DNA of 5,600 bases from Lachnospiraceae bacterium (GTDB lineage Bacteria > Bacillota > Clostridia > Lachnospirales > Lachnospiraceae): the NCBI GenBank assembly GCA_017651385.1, contig JAGCCY010000208.1:1-5600 (forward strand), read 5' to 3'. The notes under the pieces are model-generated. The model was not told the origin of the DNA. It saw only the letters and a program-made list of their open reading frames with translations, and did no database searches. Of the stretch, positions 1-5,600 are shown in pieces. The position numbers and the translations under genes were made by a program. How positions within the stretch are numbered: the first letter of the stretch is position 1; the number at the start of each line of letters is the position of its first letter.

Positions 1-1020
1 AATGTAAAGATGTTAAACTGCCCGCCGGTCCCCAACGTACCCTGGCAGGAAAAGCCCGAAGGCCTTAAAGGAGCGCCTGTCTGGAGATATACCGAAAACC
101 CCATCGTCGGCAGAAATCCGGTTGAAGGAGTCGCAAGGATATTCAACAGTGCGGTAATGCCTTTTGAAGACGGTTTTATAGGAGTTTTCAGAGGAGAGCA
201 GACAAACGGAAGACCTTATGTATATCTTGGCAGGAGTAAGGACGCGATCCATTGGGATTTTGATAAGGAGAAGGTTCCTTTCGTAAATGAAAAGGGTGAG
301 CCTTTTATGCCGCATTACGCATACGATCCGCGACTTGTTAAGGTTGAAGACACATATTATATAATCTGGTGCGGAGATTTCTACGGTGCATCCATAGGTG
401 TTGCCACCACAAAGGATTTCAGGACATTTACCCGTATCGAAAATCCTTTTATTCCGTTTAACAGAAACGCCGTTCTTTTCCCGAGAAAGATCCACGGTAA
501 CTATATGATGATGTCCCGTCCTTCGGATTCGGGCCATACACCTTTCGGCGACATATTTATAAGCGAATCGCCCGACATGATATATTGGGGCAAGCATCGT
601 CACGTAATGTCGCCCAACGATAAATGGTGGCAGTCCGTCAAAGTCGGCGGAGGCGCGGCACCCATTGAGACTACGGAAGGCTGGTTATTGTTCTACCACG
701 GCGTAAGCGGAACATGTAACGGTTTTGTATATTCTATCGGCGGAGCGATCCTTGATATCGATAATCCTTCGATCGTTAAATACCGCTGCGAGAACTTCCT
801 GCTCACTCCCGAGGAATGGTATGAAGAGAGAGGCTTTGTGCCCAATGTATGTTTCCCCTGCGCTACGATACACGATCCGGTAAGCGGAAAGATAGCTTTG
901 TATTACGGCTGCGCGGACAGCTATGTGGGTCTTGCGTTCACCGAGATCGATCAGGTTGTTGATTATATAAAGACTAACAGTTGCGTTAACGATAACGATA
1001 CTGAGATTGGGATAAGATAA
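1..1020 (+). CDS. GH130 (subfamily 2-like) beta-1,4-mannooligosaccharide phosphorylase, probably 5'-partial
   Basis: Predicted cytoplasmic inverting phosphorylase that removes the non-reducing mannose of beta-1,4-mannooligosaccharides with phosphate, releasing alpha-mannose-1-phosphate. Counting from the ATG at base 10 (336 residues), GH130 hallmarks are: PWQEKPEG at 11-18, RIFNSAV at 43-49, YDPRL at 105-109 whose Asp106 matches the GH130 general acid, PFNRNAVLFPRK at 149-160, SRPSDSGHTPFGDIF at 169-183, FYHGV at 228-232 and YYGCAD at 298-303. The conserved Arg and His residues in these blocks form the phosphate site in the family. There is no signal peptide. The frame is open to the left edge (Asn-Val-Lys before Met), no Shine-Dalgarno precedes base 10, and homologues as I recall them have a few residues before the PWQEKP block, so the true start is probably just outside the window. 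Residues 323-336 are a polar tail beyond the fold. Alternative: a mannosyl-N-acetylglucosamine phosphorylase of the same family; the mannan context argues against this. Family call is firm, exact substrate less so. Confidence 0.88.
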   Translation, partial: NVKMLNCPPVPNVPWQEKPEGLKGAPVWRYTENPIVGRNPVEGVARIFNSAVMPFEDGFIGVFRGEQTNGRPYVYLGRSKDAIHWDFDKEKVPFVNEKGEPFMPHYAYDPRLVKVEDTYYIIWCGDFYGASIGVATTKDFRTFTRIENPFIPFNRNAVLFPRKIHGNYMMMSRPSDSGHTPFGDIFISESPDMIYWGKHRHVMSPNDKWWQSVKVGGGAAPIETTEGWLLFYHGVSGTCNGFVYSIGGAILDIDNPSIVKYRCENFLLTPEEWYEERGFVPNVCFPCATIHDPVSGKIALYYGCADSYVGLAFTEIDQVVDYIKTNSCVNDNDTEIGIR

Positions 1021-1025
1021 CTTAT
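1012..1025 (+). promoter_or_regulatory. Small hairpin at the stop/start junction of the phosphorylase and esterase genes; no Shine-Dalgarno
   Basis: ATAAG (1012-1016) and CTTAT (1021-1025) are perfect inverted arms around a four-base loop, extended by a G-T wobble (1011/1026). The loop contains the TAA stop of the upstream gene, and the next gene's ATG follows at 1027. No purine-rich ribosome binding site lies at a normal distance; the nearest GGG is 15 bases away. This arrangement suggests that esterase translation depends on ribosomes finishing the upstream gene. The pairing is AT-rich and short, so chance is a real alternative. Confidence 0.35.
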
Positions 1026-1026
1026 T

Positions 1027-2151
1027 ATGTATGGGATCGATTTTGAAAAGGGTGTAAAAAATATCGGTGATACCACACGGTTAAAGAACACTTTTGTAAA
1101 GGCTTTAAACGGTGAAGATATCACAATAGGTTTTATCGGAGGCTCGATCACACAGGGGTCACTGGCATCCACCGAAAAGACCTGCTATGCATATCTTGTG
1201 TACAGCTGGTTTAAAAGAACTTTCCCGAAGATCCATGTCAATTATGTGAATGCCGGCATAGGCGGAACGGGATCGGATCTTGGAGTATCAAGGGTGGATG
1301 ACGATCTTTTAAGGTTTAAACCCGATGTTACGATCGTTGAGTTTTCGGTCAATGACAGGGAAGACGAACATTTCTTTGAAAGCTACGAAGGACTTGTGCG
1401 GCATATATTGAGCGATCCGTCGGATACGGGACTCATCCTTGTCTTTAATGTCCGTTACGACACCATGGAAAGTGCCGAGGATATCCATCTTAAGATCGGA
1501 AGACATTATGATGTTCCGTGTCTTAGCATGAGATCGTCGGTATATCAAAAGGTGGCTGACGGTACGATCAAAAACCGCGATATAACCCCGGACGATCTGC
1601 ATCCCAACGATGAAGGACATAAACTTCTTGCAGAGCTTATATTAAGATATCTTGACATGGTCTATGAGTCTTCAAAGGATTTAAAGTATTATCTTCCCAT
1701 ATACAGAGAGATAAAAGGACCGCTTTCAAAGAACACTTACGAGCACAGTAAAAGGTACAACAACTTAAATTCCGAACCCGAATGTAATGGGTTTGAAGCG
1801 GATAATACAGTACAGGAGCGTATAACCCAGATGTTCAGGCACGGATACAGTGCATGGCATTTAAACGATGAGATCTCTTTTACGGTAAATGCCGCATCTT
1901 TGGAAGTCATGTACAGAAAGTCGGTCAATAAGCCCACTCCGATAGCCGAAGTCATAATAGACGGCGACGAAAGTTCAAAAGTCGTTCTGGACGGTAATTT
2001 TACGGAGGAGTGGGGAGATTGTCTGTATACAGAAATAATTAAGGAACATTTAGAAAAGAAAGAACATACGGTACGTATAATTATCACAGAAGATCATCCG
2101 GGCGAAGATGTCGTTCCGTTTTATCTTGTGGGTGTTATAGGTGCTGATTGA
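1027..2151 (+). CDS. Cytoplasmic SGNH/GDSL carbohydrate acetylesterase, CE17-like
   Basis: Predicted serine esterase removing O-acetyl groups from mannan oligosaccharides. The SGNH blocks are complete over 374 residues: GFIGGSITQGS at 35-45 with nucleophile Ser40; NAGIGGTGSDLG at 75-86 with the oxyanion Gly; SVNDRE at 107-112 with Asn109; and DDLHPNDEGH at 189-198, giving Asp189 and His192 in a D-x-x-H pair. Residues from about 220 form a second, beta-rich region (for example SFTVNAASLEVMY at 284-296), consistent with the carbohydrate-binding domain that follows the catalytic domain in the characterised Roseburia intestinalis CE17 enzyme. There is no signal peptide, so it acts inside the cell on imported oligosaccharides. 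It starts 6 bases after the phosphorylase stop; the start is fixed by the lack of another ATG before the GGSIT block. The CE17 assignment is inferred from architecture and neighbours; a generic GDSL hydrolase with another acyl substrate is the alternative. Confidence 0.8.
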   Translation: MYGIDFEKGVKNIGDTTRLKNTFVKALNGEDITIGFIGGSITQGSLASTEKTCYAYLVYSWFKRTFPKIHVNYVNAGIGGTGSDLGVSRVDDDLLRFKPDVTIVEFSVNDREDEHFFESYEGLVRHILSDPSDTGLILVFNVRYDTMESAEDIHLKIGRHYDVPCLSMRSSVYQKVADGTIKNRDITPDDLHPNDEGHKLLAELILRYLDMVYESSKDLKYYLPIYREIKGPLSKNTYEHSKRYNNLNSEPECNGFEADNTVQERITQMFRHGYSAWHLNDEISFTVNAASLEVMYRKSVNKPTPIAEVIIDGDESSKVVLDGNFTEEWGDCLYTEIIKEHLEKKEHTVRIIITEDHPGEDVVPFYLVGVIGAD

Positions 2152-2154
2152 TTT

Positions 2155-2160
2155 AGAGGA
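2155..2160 (+). promoter_or_regulatory. Distantly placed ribosome binding site of manA
   Basis: AGAGGA is the only Shine-Dalgarno-like sequence in the 20-base gap before manA. It ends 11 bases before the ATG at 2172, longer than the 5-8 bases seen at the other sites in this window, and is separated from it by a T-run and AAGACA. This may lower manA translation relative to its neighbours. Confidence 0.45.
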
Positions 2161-2171
2161 TTTTTAAGACA

Positions 2172-3107
2172 ATGGATAAAGAGTTACTGTTTTTTAAGCC
2201 CGTTTTTAAGACACTTGTCTGGGGCGGCAATAAAATGAGGGATGAGTTCGGCTATGACATTCCCTCGGAGAATACCGGCGAATGCTGGGCTATATCGGCT
2301 CATAAAAACGGAGATGCCGTATGCGTAAGCAACGGTTACAAGGGGATGACATTATCGGAGCTTTGGGATACAAAAAGAGAACTGTTCGGAAACTATGGAT
2401 CGGACAGGTTCCCGCTCCTTACAAAGATAATCGATGCGGCGGATGACTTGAGCATCCAGGTGCACCCGGACGATGAATACGCAAAAGTACATGAAAACGG
2501 TTCGTACGGAAAAGAAGAATGCTGGTATGTACTTGACTGCGATAAGGATTCGAGCGTCATCATCGGACATAATGCAAACAGCAAAGAAGAGTTTGACAGA
2601 ATGATCGATGAAGGACGGTTTGAAGAACTTATCCGTGAGGTTCCCGTTCATAAGGGAGATTTCATAAGGATAGCACCGGGAACGATCCACTCGATAAAGG
2701 GCGGGGTCATGGTCCTTGAGACCCAGCAGAACAGCGATATCACGTACAGGCTTTATGATTATAACCGGCTTTCAAACGGTAAGTTAAGAGAACTTCACAT
2801 TGACAAGGCCAAGGATGTGGTTGTGATCCCGACACCCGAAAATGCGATATATGCGACATCCGCCAACAGACCCGTGGAGACTTTGATCGAATGTAAATAT
2901 TTCAGTGTTTATAAGCTTAATGTCAAAGAAACCGTTAACCTCGACAATGATGTGCCGTTCCGCCTTGTTTCGGTTGTTGAAGGCGCAGGAAAGATAAACG
3001 GGACCGACATAAAAAAAGGAATGCATTTTATCGTTCCTTCGGGATTCGGAGCACTTTCTTTTACCGGAGATATGACGATCATCACTTCGGTTCCGGCAAA
3101 TTTGTAA
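2172..3107 (+). CDS. manA: Mannose-6-phosphate isomerase, class I (short Firmicutes type)
   Basis: Zinc-dependent cytosolic isomerase interconverting mannose-6-phosphate and fructose-6-phosphate, linking mannose from the phosphorylases to glycolysis. At 311 residues it has the length of the Bacillus subtilis ManA type rather than the roughly 390-residue enterobacterial form. Landmarks: W17-G-G near the N-terminus, SIQVHPDDEYA at 94-104 with Gln96 and His98, KEECWYVL at 114-121 with a metal-ligand Glu, APGTIHSIKGG at 168-178 with His173, and TYRLYDYNR at 191-199 with catalytic Arg193. The zinc ligands expected of the family are all present. The C-terminal part (about 235-311) is the second cupin-like barrel. 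It sits 20 bases after the esterase and 9 before the regulator. The phosphorylases release mannose-1-phosphate, so a phosphomannomutase encoded elsewhere is required to feed this enzyme. Confidence 0.96.
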   Translation: MDKELLFFKPVFKTLVWGGNKMRDEFGYDIPSENTGECWAISAHKNGDAVCVSNGYKGMTLSELWDTKRELFGNYGSDRFPLLTKIIDAADDLSIQVHPDDEYAKVHENGSYGKEECWYVLDCDKDSSVIIGHNANSKEEFDRMIDEGRFEELIREVPVHKGDFIRIAPGTIHSIKGGVMVLETQQNSDITYRLYDYNRLSNGKLRELHIDKAKDVVVIPTPENAIYATSANRPVETLIECKYFSVYKLNVKETVNLDNDVPFRLVSVVEGAGKINGTDIKKGMHFIVPSGFGALSFTGDMTIITSVPANL

Positions 3108-3111
3108 GGAG
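3106..3111 (+). promoter_or_regulatory. Ribosome binding site of the LacI-family gene, overlapping the manA stop
   Basis: AAGGAG lies 5 bases before the ATG at 3117, and its first two bases are the last two of the manA TAA stop (3105-3107). This fixes the regulator's start and makes translational linkage to manA likely. Confidence 0.85.
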
Positions 3112-3116
3112 AATAT

Positions 3117-4115
3117 ATGAGTAAAGACGTCACAATGCGTGACATTGCAAAAGAACTTAATATAAGCGCGGTTTCGGTATCCAAAGCCATAAGCGGCAGA
3201 GAAGGCGTAAGTGATGATGTAAGGGCAAAGATAATAGCCAAGGCCAATGAAATGGGCTATAAATATACATCACCAAAGCTTAACATGGAAAAACATTATA
3301 ATTTCGGCGTTCTTGTATCGCAGGCATATATATCGGACAGTGCATTTTATTCAAAACTGTTTCAGAATCTGGCAATAGAATTCGGCAAAAAGCAGCATTC
3401 CTGCACTTTGGAGATCGTCAGTCACAAGGACGAAAAAACCGGAAATCTTCCGGGCAATGTTATCGGCAAAAGAATGGACGGTGTGATCGTAATGGGTCCT
3501 TTATCGGCGCCGTGCATGGAGAAGATACTAAGGATCGATATGCCTATTCTTTTGCTGGATAATTATACGCCGGAGGCCAATATGGACTGTATAGTGAGCG
3601 ACAGCGTATACGGTTCTCACATGCTTACGGATTACCTTATCATGAAGGGTCACAGGAAGATCGCATTTGTGGGAACGGTCAATGCCACAAATTCGATCAT
3701 GGACAGGTATCTCGGATACATAAAGAGCCTCATGCAGAATAACATCCCGGTAAGAAATGAATACATAATACCGGACCGCAATGAGGAAGGCGTGATCGTC
3801 GATGCAAAACTTCCGAAGGATATGCCGGATGCATTTGTATGTAACTGTGATGAGACGGCTTACCATCTTGTCAATCAGCTTTCTTCGATGGGTGTAAAGG
3901 TTCCCGAGAAGGTGTCCGTTGTGGGCTTTGACGATTATATATATGCGACGGTCTGCACGCCGCAGCTTACCACTTTCAGGGTAGATATGGAAAGTATGAG
4001 CAGGACTGCGGTCGATACCATGATAGATAAGCTCAATAACCGTTTTCATATTCCGGGAAGGCATGTGATAAGCGGAGATATAGTGATAAGAGATTCCGTC
4101 AAGGATCTTCGATAA
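3117..4115 (+). CDS. LacI/GalR-family transcriptional regulator
   Basis: One-component sugar-responsive DNA-binding regulator of 332 residues, normal for the family. The N-terminal helix-turn-helix runs from about residue 5 to 50: VTMRDIAKELNIS (5-17), the recognition helix SAVSVSKAISG (17-27), then VSDDVRAKI (31-39) and GYKY (47-50). By alignment with LacI, the base-contacting residues would be Ala18, Val19 and Lys23. The usual hinge motif (N-x-x-A-R-x-L) is absent; SPKLNMEK (52-59) stands in its place. Residues 61-332 form the periplasmic-binding-protein-like effector domain, with DRYLGY (196-201, matching the sugar-contacting R-x-x-G-F), GFDDY (270-274) and the typical C-terminal IVIRDS (322-327). 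It lies within the mannan operon, so it probably responds to a mannooligosaccharide or mannosyl-glucose and regulates this locus, including itself. Effector and operator are inference; no operator palindrome is visible in the short gaps here. Confidence 0.94.
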   Translation: MSKDVTMRDIAKELNISAVSVSKAISGREGVSDDVRAKIIAKANEMGYKYTSPKLNMEKHYNFGVLVSQAYISDSAFYSKLFQNLAIEFGKKQHSCTLEIVSHKDEKTGNLPGNVIGKRMDGVIVMGPLSAPCMEKILRIDMPILLLDNYTPEANMDCIVSDSVYGSHMLTDYLIMKGHRKIAFVGTVNATNSIMDRYLGYIKSLMQNNIPVRNEYIIPDRNEEGVIVDAKLPKDMPDAFVCNCDETAYHLVNQLSSMGVKVPEKVSVVGFDDYIYATVCTPQLTTFRVDMESMSRTAVDTMIDKLNNRFHIPGRHVISGDIVIRDSVKDLR

Positions 4116-4118
4116 CAT

Positions 4119-4124
4119 AAGGAG
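4119..4124 (+). promoter_or_regulatory. Ribosome binding site of the GH130 subfamily-1 gene
   Basis: AAGGAG stands 5 bases before the ATG at 4130, in the 14-base gap after the regulator's stop. It supports that start codon. Confidence 0.85.
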
Positions 4125-4129
4125 ACAAT

Positions 4130-5299
4130 ATGATCCATCCCAAATATTATGAAGAAAAGGCCAAGGTAGACGCCTTAACATTGAGAATGAACGAAAAAAG
4201 CGATTTTTATAACGGTATATTCGACCGCTATAAGTATCCTGTGCTCACACGTGAGATGATACCCGTTCATTGGAAGTACGATATCGATGCCGACACAAAT
4301 CCGCATTTTATGGAAAGACTCGGCGTAAATGCCGTTATGAATTCGGGTGCGATCGAGCTTAACGGGAAGTTTTATCTTGTTGCAAGGATAGAAGGAAATG
4401 ACAGAAAATCCTTTTTCGGCGTAGCCGAATCTGACACCGGTATAGACGGCTTTAAGTTTTGGGATAAGCCCGTACTTCTTCCCGATACCTGTCCCGAAGA
4501 GACAAATGTTTATGATATGCGTCTTACCAAGCATGAGGACGGATGGATCTACGGCGTATTCTGTTCAGAGAGCAAAGACAATTCCGTAAACGACTTAAGT
4601 GCGGCGGTTGCGGCAGCAGGCATTGTGCGCACAAAGGACTTAAAGACATGGGAGAGACTCGATAATCTAAAGACTCTTAATTCTCCCCAGCAGAGAAACG
4701 TTGTTCTGCATCCTGAGTTTGTAAACGGTAAGTATGCTTTTTATACCCGTCCGATGGACGATTTTATCGATACGGGTTCAGGCGGTGGGATAGGTTTCGG
4801 ACTCTGTGATGATATCGAACATGCCGTGATCGATGAAGAGATCATAACAAGCCAAAGAAAATACCATACGATAACCGAAGTCAAGAACGGAGCCGGCGCG
4901 GTTCCGATCAAGACGGACAAAGGCTGGATACATGTTGCCCACGGTGTCAGAAATACCGCAGCGGGCTTAAGATATGTGCTCTATGTATTTGCGACGGCTC
5001 TTGACGATCCCTCAAAAGTGATAGCCGAGCCTTCAGGATTTTTCCTCGCTCCTCTCGGTGAAGAGAGAGTAGGGGATGTATCTAACGTTGTATTTACAAA
5101 CGGTCTTATCGCAAGAGAAAACGGTGACGTATTTATATATTATGCATCGAGCGATACAAGGATGCATGTTGCCACCTCCACGGTAGAGAAGCTTGTTGAT
5201 TACTGCTTCAATACACCGAAGGATCCTTTAAGGAGCGTTGACTGCGTTAAGCAGAGGATCGAACTTATAGAAAGGAATCTTGAGCTTTTAAATTATTAA
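4130..5299 (+). CDS. GH130 (subfamily 1-like) 4-O-beta-D-mannosyl-D-glucose phosphorylase
   Basis: Predicted cytoplasmic phosphorylase converting mannosyl-beta-1,4-glucose plus phosphate to alpha-mannose-1-phosphate and glucose. Its 389 residues are close to the length of the Bacteroides fragilis and Ruminococcus albus enzymes. Landmarks: a charged N-terminal helix (about 5-25) and [13 protein letters not shown] (28-40); [16 protein letters not shown] (65-80); [18 protein letters not shown] (84-101); NVYDMRL (126-132), whose Asp129 matches the GH130 general acid; [16 protein letters not shown] (187-202); YTRPMD (205-210); the glycine-rich GSGGGIGFG loop (216-224); [10 protein letters not shown] (253-262); and [12 protein letters not shown] (271-282). 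The N-terminal extension and GSGGG loop separate it from the subfamily-2-like phosphorylase at the start of the window. Its substrate arises directly from glucomannan or from mannobiose through a 2-epimerase, which is not in this window. It is the last clear member of the operon. Confidence 0.93.
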   Translation: MIHPKYYEEKAKVDALTLRMNEKSDFYNGIFDRYKYPVLTREMIPVHWKYDIDADTNPHFMERLGVNAVMNSGAIELNGKFYLVARIEGNDRKSFFGVAESDTGIDGFKFWDKPVLLPDTCPEETNVYDMRLTKHEDGWIYGVFCSESKDNSVNDLSAAVAAAGIVRTKDLKTWERLDNLKTLNSPQQRNVVLHPEFVNGKYAFYTRPMDDFIDTGSGGGIGFGLCDDIEHAVIDEEIITSQRKYHTITEVKNGAGAVPIKTDKGWIHVAHGVRNTAAGLRYVLYVFATALDDPSKVIAEPSGFFLAPLGEERVGDVSNVVFTNGLIARENGDVFIYYASSDTRMHVATSTVEKLVDYCFNTPKDPLRSVDCVKQRIELIERNLELLNY

Positions 5300-5300
5300 C

Positions 5301-5321
5301 GAAAAAATAGCATAATTTTTC
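5301..5321 (+). terminator. Weak AT-only inverted repeat after the operon, possible terminator
   Basis: GAAAAAAT (5301-5308) and ATTTTTC (5315-5321) are near-complementary arms right after the stop of the GH130 subfamily-1 gene, ending in five T residues. The stem has almost no GC, so it would be much weaker than a standard intrinsic terminator. It is the only terminator-like element seen downstream of the operon, and read-through into the next gene cannot be excluded. Confidence 0.25.
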
Positions 5322-5334
5322 TGTTCCGTTTTCC

Positions 5335-5363
5335 TTTCCTGCCGATATATATATTGCAGGGAA
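5335..5363 (+). promoter_or_regulatory. Hairpin with AT-repeat loop in the leader of the downstream gene; possible promoter -10 or operator
   Basis: CCTGC (5338-5342) pairs exactly with GCAGG (5356-5360), extended by TTT (5335-5337) against GAA (5361-5363) with one G-T wobble, around a 13-base loop. The loop holds a self-complementary ATATATATAT (5345-5354). No T-run follows on either strand, so it is not an intrinsic terminator. TATATT (5350-5355) could serve as a -10 box, but no good TTGACA-like -35 lies 16-18 bases upstream. It could be a protein-binding palindrome or a 5'-leader structure. Confidence 0.3.
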
Positions 5364-5382
5364 AAAGAGAAAAGAATTTCAC

Positions 5383-5387
5383 GGAGG
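5383..5387 (+). promoter_or_regulatory. Strong ribosome binding site of the downstream secreted-protein gene
   Basis: GGAGG is followed by an 8-base spacer to the ATG at 5396. This selects that ATG over the in-frame ATGs at 5405 and 5408 and supports a real gene running off the right edge. Confidence 0.8.
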
Positions 5388-5395
5388 AAATCGGA

Positions 5396-5600
5396 ATGAG
5401 GAAAATGATGAAGAAGGAAAGATTAGTTACAAGAACAATAGCAGCAGCACTTGGACTTATGGTTGTTTTTTCACAGACCATAGCTTCATATGCTGATGAA
5501 GTTGATACAGCTACAGGCCTTTACGAAGAAGGTCTTGGATATCTTGAAAGCGCAGACGATGAGATCGCACTTGCTGTTTTTGATGAAGAAGCCGGAGCAG
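5396..5600 (+). CDS. Secreted protein with signal peptide, 3'-partial, function unknown
   Basis: Only the first 68 codons are in the window. The start of the protein is a typical Sec signal peptide: a basic region with Arg2, Lys3, Lys6, Lys7, Arg9 and Arg13, a hydrophobic core (IAAALGLMVVF, 15-25), and a likely signal peptidase I site after SYA (31-33), just before an acidic stretch (DEVD, 34-37). There is no lipobox cysteine. The mature part, from about residue 39, is compatible with one TPR or Sel1-like helix pair: Gly46, Tyr49, Ala58 and Phe62 fall at the spacing of TPR consensus positions 8, 11, 20 and 24. This is one partial repeat, so the domain call is tentative. The 96-base gap, strong ribosome binding site and change of theme suggest a separate unit from the mannan operon. 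I do not recognise the family. Confidence 0.8.
   Translation, partial: MRKMMKKERLVTRTIAAALGLMVVFSQTIASYADEVDTATGLYEEGLGYLESADDEIALAVFDEEAGA

Noticed and set aside
2..7. ATG at base 2 as a start for the first gene
   Set aside because: It is followed at once by TAA and is in another frame.
10..12. ATG at base 10 as the certain start of the first phosphorylase
   Set aside because: The frame is open to the edge, no Shine-Dalgarno can be seen, and homologues as I recall them extend a few residues further. It remains possible, but I treat the gene as 5'-partial.
13..603. Minus-strand open frame of 196 codons opposite the first phosphorylase
   Set aside because: It lies wholly antisense to a gene with many conserved GH130 motifs, has no recognisable domain, and has the composition expected from a complementary reading of coding DNA.
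3117..4115. Sugar-binding protein of an ABC transporter instead of a regulator
   Set aside because: The effector domain is related, but there is no signal peptide or lipobox and the N-terminus is a clear LacI-type helix-turn-helix.
3528..4181. Minus-strand open frame of 217 codons opposite the LacI gene
   Set aside because: It is antisense to a complete LacI-family protein and crosses the junction into the next gene. Its translation is rich in His, Arg and Ile with no domain pattern.
5335..5363. Intrinsic terminator of the operon
   Set aside because: The stem is followed by an A/G-rich stretch, not a T-run, on the + strand, and has no T-run on the - strand either.
1..5600. CRISPR array, tRNA, rRNA, insertion sequence or phage remnant
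   Set aside because: No spaced direct repeats, tRNA-like cloverleaf, transposase motif or terminal inverted repeats were seen; about 97% of the window is accounted for by the six genes.

Overview
The window looks like part of a beta-mannan / glucomannan utilisation locus from an anaerobic Firmicute, most likely a Lachnospiraceae relative of Roseburia or Butyrivibrio. This rests on recalled similarity of the encoded proteins to known gut and rumen Clostridia families, moderate GC, frequent AGA/AGG/ATA codons and AAGGAG-type ribosome binding sites. No database search was possible, so the genus is a guess.

Positions 1-5299 hold five co-directional genes on the + strand with gaps of only 6, 20, 9 and 14 bases, which is a textbook operon. 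In order they are: a GH130 subfamily-2-like mannooligosaccharide phosphorylase (its 5' end probably lies just outside the window), a cytoplasmic SGNH esterase resembling the CE17 mannan acetylesterases, a class I mannose-6-phosphate isomerase (manA), a LacI-family regulator, and a GH130 subfamily-1-like 4-O-beta-mannosyl-glucose phosphorylase. The operon promoter is not in the window.

Together they describe intracellular processing of imported, acetylated mannan oligosaccharides. The esterase strips O-acetyl groups. The two phosphorylases split mannosyl-mannose and mannosyl-glucose links with phosphate, giving alpha-mannose-1-phosphate without spending ATP. After conversion to mannose-6-phosphate by a phosphomannomutase that is not in this window, ManA makes fructose-6-phosphate for glycolysis. 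The LacI protein, encoded within the operon, is the likely pathway-specific regulator. Also missing here are the transporter, the extracellular mannanase and the mannobiose 2-epimerase, which would be expected nearby.

Positions 5300-5395 are a 96-base intergenic stretch with a weak AT-only inverted repeat and a better hairpin (5335-5363) whose loop contains a TATATT sequence. A new gene starts at 5396 and runs off the right edge. It encodes a protein with a clear signal peptide and what may be the first TPR-like helix pair, probably a separate transcription unit.

No undescribed system is visible. The points most worth a second look are the esterase's place in the operon, the small hairpin at its start codon in the absence of a Shine-Dalgarno sequence, the atypical hinge region of the LacI protein, and the unrecognised secreted protein with its structured leader.
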